From contig WRGP01000166.1 in assembly GCA_009787135.1 (NCBI GenBank), positions 1 to 8,150 of the forward strand: a stretch of 8,150 nt of DNA. Direction: 5' to 3'. The position numbers were made by a program, and so were the translations under genes. The notes under the pieces are model-generated. The model was not told where the DNA came from, did no database searches, and saw only the letters and a list, made by a program, of their open reading frames with translations. Source of the DNA: Bacillota bacterium (GTDB lineage: Bacteria; Bacillota; Clostridia; Christensenellales; Aristaeellaceae). Of this stretch, positions 1 to 5,516 are shown piece by piece; within the stretch, counting starts at the first letter, position 1, and each line of letters opens with the position of its first letter.

Positions 1-817
1 GGGTTTCAAACGCCGCCCTGCCGCCGGCGAGGCTGCCCAGGCCGCAATCGTCCAGATCGGCGGCCAGCGGCGCGTCGCGCGAAATGGTCGCCAGCCATAG
101 CGAGATTTCGGCCAGATCGCGGTTTGCGAGCAGGCGCTCGCGCAGCGCGCCGGTTTGTTCCTCCGCGTGGGCAAGCACCTCCGGCAATGTGCCGTAGGCG
201 CGCAGCAGCCGGGCGGCGGTTTTTTCCCCGACGCCCGGCACCCCGGGGATGTTATCGGAGGAATCGCCCATCAGGCCTTTAAGGTCAGGCACCTGGCTTG
301 GGGTGACGCCGTAGGCCGCTTCCACGGCGGCGGGGTCGAACTCCACGGTGTCGCTGATGCCGCGCTTGGTATAGAGCACATGGGTTTGGCCGGTGACAAG
401 CTGGAGCGCGTCCCGGTCGCCCGTGACGAGCAGGGCGGGCATTTTGGCCTCCTCGCAGCGCCTGGCGAGCGTGCCGAGGATGTCGTCCGCCTCATAGGTT
501 GGAACCTCAAGAATGGTGATGCCCATGGAACGGAGCATCTCCTTCACGAGCGGGAATTGGGCAATGAGACTATCATCCGTGGGCTTGCGCGTTCCTTTAT
601 AGGCGTCAAAGCGCTCGTGGCGGAACGTTGGGCCGTGCATGTCAAACGCCACGGCCAGGTGCGAAGGCTCGCGCTCGGCCAGCACCTTGAGCAGCATGCC
701 CGCAAAGCCGTAGATGGCGTTGGTAGGGTTGCCCCGGCCGTCGTCCAAGTCGCCAATGGCATGGTACGCCCTGTGCATGAGGCTGTTGCCGTCCACGGCG
801 ATGAAAAGACGGTTCAT
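1..817 (-). CDS. polA: DNA polymerase I, N-terminal 5'-3' exonuclease part (partial, runs off left edge)
   Basis: The reading frame is open from the ATG at 817-815 to the window edge: 272 codons with no stop. It encodes the flap endonuclease/5'-3' exonuclease domain, which removes RNA primers and damaged strands in replication and repair. Metal-binding acids are visible in order: D9 in VDGNS, D59 in AFDMHGP, then RHERFDAYKGTRKP, E109-D111-D112 in YEADD, D134/D136 in TGDRD, and D185/D188 in GDSSDN. The DNA-binding helix-hairpin-helix IPGVPGVGEKTAARLL follows near residues 190-205. The start is fixed by an AAGGAGGT Shine-Dalgarno (823-830) 5 bases upstream. After the nuclease domain the chain continues as LWLATISRDAPL, the usual linker towards the Klenow part, so full PolA is more likely than a stand-alone exonuclease. 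The polymerase domain lies outside the window, so this is not proven. It is divergent from the remnant and deoC. Confidence 0.93.
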   Translation of the reverse strand, partial: MNRLFIAVDGNSLMHRAYHAIGDLDDGRGNPTNAIYGFAGMLLKVLAEREPSHLAVAFDMHGPTFRHERFDAYKGTRKPTDDSLIAQFPLVKEMLRSMGITILEVPTYEADDILGTLARRCEEAKMPALLVTGDRDALQLVTGQTHVLYTKRGISDTVEFDPAAVEAAYGVTPSQVPDLKGLMGDSSDNIPGVPGVGEKTAARLLRAYGTLPEVLAHAEEQTGALRERLLANRDLAEISLWLATISRDAPLAADLDDCGLGSLAGGRAAFET

Positions 818-843
818 AGACGACCTCCTTAGGGGGATGGCCT

Positions 844-937
844 ATTTTACCACAAAACAGGAAAAAATAAAAATGGGAGGGGTCCGGGGCGCGGGGCGAA
901 AATATGCACAGAAACGTATACGCGCGCGGTTTCGCCC
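844..937. other. Divergent intergenic region before polA with inverted repeat
   Basis: About 210 bases separate the polA start (817) from the remnant start codon at 1029. On the minus strand a TAAAAT (849-844) sits 26 bases before the polA ATG and could be its -10, but no convincing -35 is visible, only a T-rich tract, so the polA promoter is uncertain. A perfect 8-bp inverted repeat, GGGCGAAA (894-901) and TTTCGCCC (930-937), encloses 28 bases that include the palindrome CGTATACG. A competing pair, GAAAC (911-915) and GTTTC (929-933), lies in the same place. There is no T-run after either, so they are not terminators. An operator role is possible but unsupported. Confidence 0.35.
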
Positions 938-959
938 TGAAATAATATACGGGCTTGCA

Positions 960-988
960 TTGGCATCCGAAGCCCAATATGCTATAAT
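960..988 (+). promoter_or_regulatory. Strong sigma-A-type promoter upstream of the CofE remnant and deoC
   Basis: TTGGCA (960-965), a 17-base spacer and a perfect TATAAT (983-988) preceded by TG one base upstream (extended -10, TGCTATAAT). Transcription would begin near 995. It would read through the decayed gene into deoC, since no terminator is visible between them. A Shine-Dalgarno GGGAGG (1016-1021) and a GTG (1029) follow at normal spacing. Confidence 0.8.
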
Positions 989-1028
989 GTCGTGGAACCC
1001 AATCTACAGTTTATTGGGAGGAATAACC

Positions 1029-1690
1029 GTGCCATAGCCGCAACCGCTTTTCCATGCTGCTGCGCGCGATTTCCATGGGTGTGGATACGCTGTTTATTCA
1101 GCTGGCCTATCCGGCGAAGGGGTATTGCATCCCTTTACGGGCATTGACTATGTGGCGCTCTATCGGGAGACGGCGCCCAACGCGCGGATTTTTCTCGCCA
1201 ACGGCCCGCGCGCGATGCTCGCGTATACGGGCCACATCATCGCCTGCGGTATTCATACGCGGGCGCGTACGCGCCGGCTGCTCACCGCCGCGGGCGCGAA
1301 GACCGTGCTCACCCTCGCGGACCTGATGAACGCCCCGGTGGAGGGGAGCGGCTACCACCCTGAATACGGCCTGTACGGCTCGAACCTGGCGACCGAAGAT
1401 TCGGTCAAGCTGTTCCCGCGCGACTGCCGGGCATTTGTGGACGACTTGGCGGCGCGGCTGTTGGCCGCCACGGGCAAGCGGGTGGAGGTTATGAGAAGGC
1501 CATGGAGGCCGCGCGCGAGGCGATCCGCGGCAAAGCGGCGGATATGACGGGCGACATGGCTTCCCAAGGCACCACGCCGCGCAGGCTTACGGACCTATTG
1601 GGCTCGCTTTGCGACCTGACGAGCGGCAGCGGCGACAAGGGCACGCCTATCGTTTGGGTGCAGGGATATTTTGACACATACGCGGATTGA
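1029..1690 (+). pseudogene. Decayed coenzyme F420-0:L-glutamate ligase family (CofE-like) gene
   Basis: Three stretches match one protein family in order but lie in three frames. Fragment A (about 1036-1119) reads SRNRFSMLLRAISMGVDTLF and on to AYPAKG. Fragment B (about 1119-1493) starts HPFTGIDYV and contains CGIHTRARTRRLL, GSGYHPEYGLYGSN, ATEDSVKLFPRDCRAFV and TGKRVEVM. Fragment C (about 1490-1690) contains MASQGTTPRRLTDLLGS and LCDLTSGSGDKGTPIV and ends YFDTYAD-stop. From memory, clostridial homologues are roughly 390-400 residues; about 220 remain. Roughly 100 residues are missing at the N-terminus, about 40 between A and B and about 65 between B and C. There is no room at the junctions for this sequence, so these are deletions, not simple base-call errors. 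The GTG at 1029 has a good SD (1016-1021) but meets TAG at codon 3. CofE adds glutamate to the F420 precursor with GTP; in Clostridia the role of this family is unclear. Loss of function is inferred. Confidence 0.87.
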
Positions 1691-1706
1691 GAAGGAGGGA
1701 CGGACC

Positions 1707-2399
1707 ATGGCCGGTACGGAGATAAACCTGGCGGAGTATATTGACGCGGCGGTGCTCGCGCCGCACCTGACGGATGAGGAGGCGCGGGCGCAGACGCAGC
1801 TTGCCATTGACCACCGGTGCAAAACCGTGTGCGTGAGGCCCTGCTCGCTTGCCACGGCGGCTGAGATGTGCGCGGGACAGGTGACGCGGCCATCCGTGGT
1901 GCTTGGATTCCCGCACGGGGACCAGACGACAGCCGTGAAGGTGGCGGAAGCAAAGGACACGATGCGGTTTATGCCGTATGAAGTGGATATGGTGAACAAC
2001 ATCGGCATGGTCCGCGGCGGCGACTGGGCCGCGTATGAGGCGGAGATTCGCGCTGTGGCGGAGGTTGTGCACGCGGGCGGCGCGAGGCTGAAGGTTATTC
2101 TGGAGACGTCGCAGCTCACCACCCGGGAGATCCTGGACGCCACGGCCGCGTGCGTGCGCGCCGGGGCGGATTTTGTGAAGACCAGCACGGGCTTTACGGG
2201 CGAAGGCGCCACGCGGGAGGCGGTGGAGGCCATGCTGGAGGCGGGCGAGGGAAAAATCGAGGTGAAGGCGTCCGGCGGCATCAGGGACGCGGAAAAGGCG
2301 CGCATGTTTATAGCGATGGGCTGCACGCGGCTGGGCGTGGGCGTGGCGAGCGTGCCCGCGCTGGCGGCGGGGGGCGGCGTTGCCGGGGAAGGGTATTAA
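1707..2399 (+). CDS. deoC: Deoxyribose-phosphate aldolase
   Basis: A 230-residue class I aldolase that splits 2-deoxyribose 5-phosphate into acetaldehyde and glyceraldehyde 3-phosphate, the last step of deoxynucleoside breakdown in the cytoplasm. The TIM-barrel signatures are present: VVLGFPHGDQTT (64-75), EVDMVNNIG with the proton-relay aspartate D94, LKVILETSQLT (128-138), the Schiff-base lysine K158 in FVKTSTGF, and the second lysine K187 in VKASGGIRD. ATG 1707 is chosen because GGAGGG lies about 8 bases upstream; the frame is open to a TTG at 1671, but that lies inside the CofE remnant and lacks an SD. Length fits the shorter members of the family. The usual YIDHT near the N-terminus reads YIDAA here, a mild divergence. 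No other nucleoside-catabolism gene is adjacent. Expression probably comes from the promoter at 960-988, with the remnant acting as a roughly 700-base leader. It converges on the radical SAM gene with 29 bases between stops. Confidence 0.93.
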   Translation: MAGTEINLAEYIDAAVLAPHLTDEEARAQTQLAIDHRCKTVCVRPCSLATAAEMCAGQVTRPSVVLGFPHGDQTTAVKVAEAKDTMRFMPYEVDMVNNIGMVRGGDWAAYEAEIRAVAEVVHAGGARLKVILETSQLTTREILDATAACVRAGADFVKTSTGFTGEGATREAVEAMLEAGEGKIEVKASGGIRDAEKARMFIAMGCTRLGVGVASVPALAAGGGVAGEGY

Positions 2400-2428
2400 T
2401 CCCAACAGGATATAGGCCCTCTGTTCCC

Positions 2429-3571
2429 TCAGCCCAAAACCTCATTCCCTGTCATCCGCCTCGCGAAATCGCATACATACTTCGCGCGCACGTCATACGC
2501 GCCGGATTCAATGCGGTGGTGCACGGCACAGCAGCCGCACTCGCCAAAGACGGGGCAGGTTTTGCAATCCTCCGGCAGGGGTTTGCCCTCGCGGAAGGCT
2601 TTGAGCTTATCCCACGCGGCGGCGAACCCTTCCTCCAGGGGGCGGCCGATGGGCCGTGCGGGGTCGTCGTCCACGGTGCAGGCGGCCATGTCGCCGTTCC
2701 AGAGAATGGCATAGGTGTTCAGGCCCGCGTCGCAGAACAGCGAGGCACGCTTGTCCGGGTCCGGAGAACTGCACGCTTCGCCGCTGACGGCGATGCCATG
2801 CTTTGTGCAGAAGTCAAGCAGCTCATCGACGGACAGGCGCTCCGCAAGAGCCGTGGAACAGGCCCCGCGCACGGCGGGGAAGGGCTGGACCGTGGGCTCC
2901 AAGCGCAGCGCGCGCGCCTGCGCGAAAGCGTGCAGGGCGGGATAATCCGCGGCGTTGCCGCGGGTGATGGTCATCTTCAGCTTGAGCGAGGGTAGAAACT
3001 CGCGCAGCGCGTCCACGGCGGCGATGGCGCGGGCGTAGCCCTCGTCCCACCCGCCGATGCGGCGGTACGTTTCCGCGCTGGCGCCGTAGAGCGTGATCTC
3101 CATGCCCTGCGGCGGCCGGTCACGCAGCAGGTCTATGATGTCGGGGGTGGCAAGGGTGGCGTTGGTAAAGACGCGCAGGAGAAAGCCCATGTCGGACAGC
3201 GCGGTGTAGATCGCTTTAAAATCCTTGCGCAGCATGGGTTCGCCGCCGGTCAGCAGCAGGTCCACCGTGCCGGCCTCAAAGGCCATGCGGCCCAGCGCGA
3301 TCCACTCCTCCGCGGTCAGTTCCCGCCCCTGGGCCTTGATCTGCGGCGGATCCAGGCGCATATAGCACATGCGGCACTTCATGTTGCAGCGCGGCGTGAG
3401 TTCAAACGTGCCCTTGTAGGGGATGTGGTTCTCGCGCGCGTGCCAGAGCATGGCCTCTTGGAAGAGGTTGAAGTTTTGCGTGTGCCGGTAGTTTTCCTCT
3501 CGAATGCGCATGCTCTCTTCCGGGGCATAGAGCGGCGGGGCCGGATCATTGTTTGAGTTGTTTGAATTCAT
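2429..3571 (-). CDS. Radical SAM/SPASM-domain peptide-maturase-like protein
   Basis: 380 residues. The radical SAM core has the [4Fe-4S] motif CNMKCRMC (C62, C66, C69) followed by Y70, and the SAM-binding LLLTGGEPML (G109, G110, E111, P112). The C-terminal third carries a SPASM-like pattern for auxiliary iron-sulfur clusters: C280-x12-G-x4-C298, C336-x2-C339-x5-C345, C347/C348 and C367. Such enzymes cleave SAM to a radical and usually modify ribosomally made peptides with thioether, carbon-carbon or other crosslinks. ATG 3571 begins MNSNNSNND and overlaps the PqqD-like gene by 26 bases, with AAGGAG 10 bases upstream and GGAGG directly abutting the ATG, which suggests translational coupling. 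The frame is open further upstream to about 3655, but that would create a long overlap. It is the last gene of the operon; no precursor-peptide gene follows before deoC. The exact substrate cannot be told from sequence. Confidence 0.9.
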   Translation of the reverse strand: MNSNNSNNDPAPPLYAPEESMRIREENYRHTQNFNLFQEAMLWHARENHIPYKGTFELTPRCNMKCRMCYMRLDPPQIKAQGRELTAEEWIALGRMAFEAGTVDLLLTGGEPMLRKDFKAIYTALSDMGFLLRVFTNATLATPDIIDLLRDRPPQGMEITLYGASAETYRRIGGWDEGYARAIAAVDALREFLPSLKLKMTITRGNAADYPALHAFAQARALRLEPTVQPFPAVRGACSTALAERLSVDELLDFCTKHGIAVSGEACSSPDPDKRASLFCDAGLNTYAILWNGDMAACTVDDDPARPIGRPLEEGFAAAWDKLKAFREGKPLPEDCKTCPVFGECGCCAVHHRIESGAYDVRAKYVCDFARRMTGNEVLG

Positions 3572-4004
3572 CCTCCGTAATCTCCTTACCGGTAAATGTA
3601 TCCAAAATTTTTGTAACAAATTCAAACAAGCCGCACTCCGCGCACTGCAGGACAAAGGCGTCTACGGCCTCGCCGGCCTCCTCTTCGCTGGCGCCGTATT
3701 CCGCCTTGCACGCCTCTATCAGCTTGGCCTTGGTCGGCTCGGGCTTTTGCGATTCTTGAAAGAGGAACGCGCCTGTCTCGTTGAGGGTGATCATACCTTG
3801 GTATTCCTTCATGCGCGGGCCGGTCGGCATGACCATGTAGGCCTGGCCGACCTTGCGGAGTATGTAGCCGGGCTTGACGCCGATTTGAACGTCGCGCAGG
3901 ATCAGATAGCGCGCGCCTTCGGGCCGCGCAAGGGAATTGGCCAGGCCCTCAAGGGCGGTTTTCTCAGGCTCGCTCTCCGGGGTGGTTTTCTCGGGTTCGC
4001 TCAT
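3546..4004 (-). CDS. PqqD-like protein (RiPP recognition element) with N-terminal extension
   Basis: 152 residues; the PqqD-like core is about residues 40-130. It contains GYILRKVGQAYMVMPTGP, then MITLNETGAFLFQ with the family-typical LNETGA, a helix-rich section ending EEEAGEAVDAFVLQCAECGLFE, and a short tail. PqqD proteins are winged-helix peptide-binding modules that hold the leader of a precursor peptide and present it to a partner radical SAM enzyme; that enzyme is the next gene. Two unusual parts lie outside the core: about 40 acidic N-terminal residues that begin with a duplicated SEPEKT unit, and a C-terminal tail ILDTFTGKEITEDEF. ATG 4004 has AAGGAGG at 9 bases. The gap to the nucleotidyltransferase stop is 20 bases and the 3' end overlaps the radical SAM start, so the three genes form one operon. 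The family assignment is good; the peptide it binds is unknown. Confidence 0.85.
   Translation of the reverse strand: MSEPEKTTPESEPEKTALEGLANSLARPEGARYLILRDVQIGVKPGYILRKVGQAYMVMPTGPRMKEYQGMITLNETGAFLFQESQKPEPTKAKLIEACKAEYGASEEEAGEAVDAFVLQCAECGLFEFVTKILDTFTGKEITEDEFKQLKQ
3948..4001 (-). repeat. 27-bp tandem duplication at the start of the PqqD-like gene
   Basis: Right after the start codon two 27-base units follow each other (4001-3975 and 3974-3948). They differ at about 5 positions and encode SEPEKTTPE and SEPEKTALE. The shared core GAGAAAACC is identical. The result is an acidic, proline-containing, probably disordered N-terminus in front of the PqqD-like domain. Confidence 0.8.
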
Positions 4005-4024
4005 GGGGGAATTCCTCCTTAACA

Positions 4025-5260
4025 TTATGACGGTTGATCGTCGCGCAGGCCCAGCTGTTTGAGCAGGATGAGCCGCGCGTCCGCGATTTGCATGCCCGCG
4101 GCCGCATCCTTGCGCCGCGCCTTGCCTGTGAGCAGTTCCCACCCGTAGCGCGCCAAGCGGTGCAGCCAGGCCACGGGAAGCAGCGCGGGGTGGCGGCGCG
4201 CGTAGAGATAGGGTGCCTTGAGCGAGCTCGCGGAGGGAAACAGCGCGCGGCGGACGCGGCCTGTGTCCGCGTCGTCCGTGTCATAGGCGCGATAGACGAC
4301 AGCCGCGCTGCGGCGGCGCTCCTCGGTGCGGTTGCCAAACACGCCGGCGTCGATAAGATCCTCCAGCAGCCCTTGCGCCGCGTCCGGCGAGGCGTCCGGC
4401 GCGCCGTTCGCCCAGGGCCCGGCCGGGAGCGAAAAATATGTGACGCCCAGCGCCAGCAGGGCCGCCGCGAAGGGCGCAAGGCCCAGGCCGGCGGCGGCTT
4501 GCCAGAAGGCGGGCCAATCCATCAAGTTGGCGTTCGCCTCGGCAAAGAGCATAAAATCAAGGGTCTGCCGGAGGCCAAACCCCGTGGTGATCATGTGCTT
4601 GGCCATGTGGCAGAGCATAAACAGCGCGTGCTCTTTTGGCGGGAACACCCACGCCTCCCCGCCATGGACAGGGACGCGTTCAGCCAGGGACAGAGGGAAC
4701 AGGGACGCCTCGTCAAGGCGCGAGAGGAACCCGTAGGCGGTCTTGTCGAACAGGCGGCTGTGCAGTTCCACACGCAGGCCGTCGGGCCCCTGGTACACGT
4801 TTACGGCCGGTTCCCGCTCCACAAGGGCGTACCCTTGCGAAATCATGACGCTGTTTGCCGCTTCAAAGGAAGCTTCCGCGACCAGCAGGTCCGCGTCGGA
4901 CATGGTGCGGAGGTCCGGCTGCGGGTAGAGCATTTTAAGCGCCACGCCCTTGAGCGCCACCGCCTTTACGCCGGCGGCTTCAAAGGCGCCGAGCAGGGCA
5001 TGGAGCTGCTCCACGATGAACACCTGCCCCATGACCGTCAGCATCGCGTTTTCTTGCCAGGCGGCCAGCACATTGGCGGGCGGCCGCAGCGTATCGGGCA
5101 GCAGGCAGATGGGATCCAGCAGCATCGCGTCCACCTTGTGCGCCTGCGCCAGCGTGAACAGGGCGGGCCAATCCACTTGCCCGGCAAGGGCGCCGTCCGG
5201 CGCGCGGCCGCGCAGGGCGCAGTCCAGCAGATGTGTCAGGAACCGTTCGGTTGGGTTCAT
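4025..5260 (-). CDS. PF14907-type uncharacterised nucleotidyltransferase
   Basis: 411 residues from ATG 5260. The nucleotidyltransferase core is seen as AVALKGVALKMLY (100-112) followed by LRTMSDADLLV (118-127), where D122 and D124 would bind metal; VELHSRL (164-170) offers a third acid, E165. A second conserved block, HMAKHMITTGFGLRQTLDF (218-236), matches the H..KH..R..D pattern of this family. Members transfer nucleotidyl groups to unknown acceptors, and some occur in peptide natural-product clusters of Bacillota, including lasso peptide loci. It is the first gene of the operon with the PqqD-like and radical SAM genes, so it may modify the same peptide or its product; this is inference. 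An in-frame ATG at 5275 is possible, but the promoter at 5312-5284 would put transcription start at about 5277, leaving it essentially leaderless. ATG 5260 has GGAAAG 7 bases upstream, so it is preferred. Confidence 0.83.
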   Translation of the reverse strand: MNPTERFLTHLLDCALRGRAPDGALAGQVDWPALFTLAQAHKVDAMLLDPICLLPDTLRPPANVLAAWQENAMLTVMGQVFIVEQLHALLGAFEAAGVKAVALKGVALKMLYPQPDLRTMSDADLLVAEASFEAANSVMISQGYALVEREPAVNVYQGPDGLRVELHSRLFDKTAYGFLSRLDEASLFPLSLAERVPVHGGEAWVFPPKEHALFMLCHMAKHMITTGFGLRQTLDFMLFAEANANLMDWPAFWQAAAGLGLAPFAAALLALGVTYFSLPAGPWANGAPDASPDAAQGLLEDLIDAGVFGNRTEERRRSAAVVYRAYDTDDADTGRVRRALFPSASSLKAPYLYARRHPALLPVAWLHRLARYGWELLTGKARRKDAAAGMQIADARLILLKQLGLRDDQPS

Positions 5261-5283
5261 GTGTGTGCTTTCCATATGTGCTA

Positions 5284-5312
5284 AGAATACCTTATTCGGA
5301 AAAGGACGTCAA
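5284..5312 (-). promoter_or_regulatory. Promoter of the nucleotidyltransferase-PqqD-radical SAM operon
   Basis: On the minus strand TTGACG (5312-5307), a 17-base spacer and TATTCT (5289-5284). The predicted start site near 5277 leaves a leader of roughly 17 bases before ATG 5260, with a weak SD, GGAAAG. The -35/-10 pair and spacing are the same as at 7736-7764. Confidence 0.72.
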
Positions 5313-5349
5313 GTTTTGGGGAAGGGGCCATACACGCCAAACGCATGAA

Positions 5350-5378
5350 TGAACAATTTATGAACAAACGTTGAACAA
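5350..5378. promoter_or_regulatory. Triple TGAACAA direct repeat with 11-bp phasing (candidate operator)
   Basis: TGAACAA occurs at 5350-5356, 5361-5367 and 5372-5378, each exactly 11 bases after the last, so all three face the same side of the helix. The array sits in the shared region between the minus-strand operon promoter (-35 at 5312) and the rplS promoter (-35 at 5404). Hexamers repeated every 11 bases are typical of PhoB/OmpR-family response-regulator sites. TGAACA resembles but does not match the PhoP box consensus TT(A/T/C)ACA that I recall. Which regulator binds, if any, is unknown. Confidence 0.6.
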
Positions 5379-5403
5379 ATACCGCAATTGAAATATAAAA
5401 AGC

Positions 5404-5433
5404 TTGCAATTTTTCCAAGGCTTATGCTATACT
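5404..5433 (+). promoter_or_regulatory. rplS promoter
   Basis: TTGCAA (5404-5409), an 18-base spacer and TATACT (5428-5433) with TGC in front (extended -10). An A/T-rich stretch just upstream (about 5384-5402) could act as an UP element, as expected for a ribosomal-protein gene. Transcription would begin near 5440, giving a leader of about 75 bases. Confidence 0.78.
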
Positions 5434-5460
5434 AACCCCTGCGATTATGAAACGGGCGGT

Positions 5461-5510
5461 CCGCTGCCGGCAAGCGGCCTGGCATGAACGTCTATGAGGA
5501 AAGGAGGCCG
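5461..5510 (+). promoter_or_regulatory. rplS leader with alternative hairpins covering the Shine-Dalgarno
   Basis: CCGCT (5461-5465) can pair with AGCGG (5473-5477) around a 7-base loop. Alternatively CGGCCT (5475-5480) can pair with AGGCCG (5505-5510), which buries part of the AGGAGG ribosome-binding site (5502-5507). The two helices share bases 5475-5477, so they exclude each other. Autoregulatory L19 leaders are known in Bacillota; whether this one matches that RNA family cannot be judged by eye. Confidence 0.45.
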
Positions 5511-5516
5511 TTCCCA

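Noticed and set aside
155..832. Plus-strand open frame opposite polA
   Set aside because: The minus strand encodes an unmistakable 5'-3' exonuclease domain with SD and start; the plus-strand product has no motif.
1029..1690. Programmed frameshifting or sequencing error as the cause of the three-frame CofE-like gene
   Set aside because: Whole conserved segments are missing at the junctions, not just one or two bases, so neither a frameshift signal nor simple base-call errors would restore the protein.
1671..1699. Perfect TTGACA (1671-1676) just upstream of deoC as a -35 box
   Set aside because: At 17 bases downstream there is only GGAGGG, the ribosome-binding site, and no -10-like hexamer at any sensible spacing; it is also coding sequence of the remnant.
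1595..2405. Two long minus-strand open frames opposite deoC
   Set aside because: They are low-complexity shadows of deoC, which is complete on the plus strand with both active-site lysines.
2400..2428. Bidirectional terminator between deoC and the radical SAM gene
   Set aside because: Only a 5-bp dyad (AACAG/CTGTT) with a 12-base loop and no T-run on either strand; too weak to call.
4034..5284. Long plus-strand open frame opposite the nucleotidyltransferase gene
   Set aside because: It mirrors a real gene in GC-rich DNA, its translation is rich in Arg, Gly and Gln without any family motif, and the minus-strand protein has clear conserved motifs and a promoter.
5345..5374. Tiny plus-strand ORF (MNEQFMNKR) as a precursor or leader peptide
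   Set aside because: Only nine codons, no SD, upstream of the rplS promoter and on the strand opposite to the maturase operon; its sequence is simply the TGAACAA repeat array.
5484..5516. In-frame upstream ATG start for rplS
   Set aside because: It precedes the strong SD and would add 11 residues not found in L19; ATG 5517 matches both SD spacing and family N-terminus.
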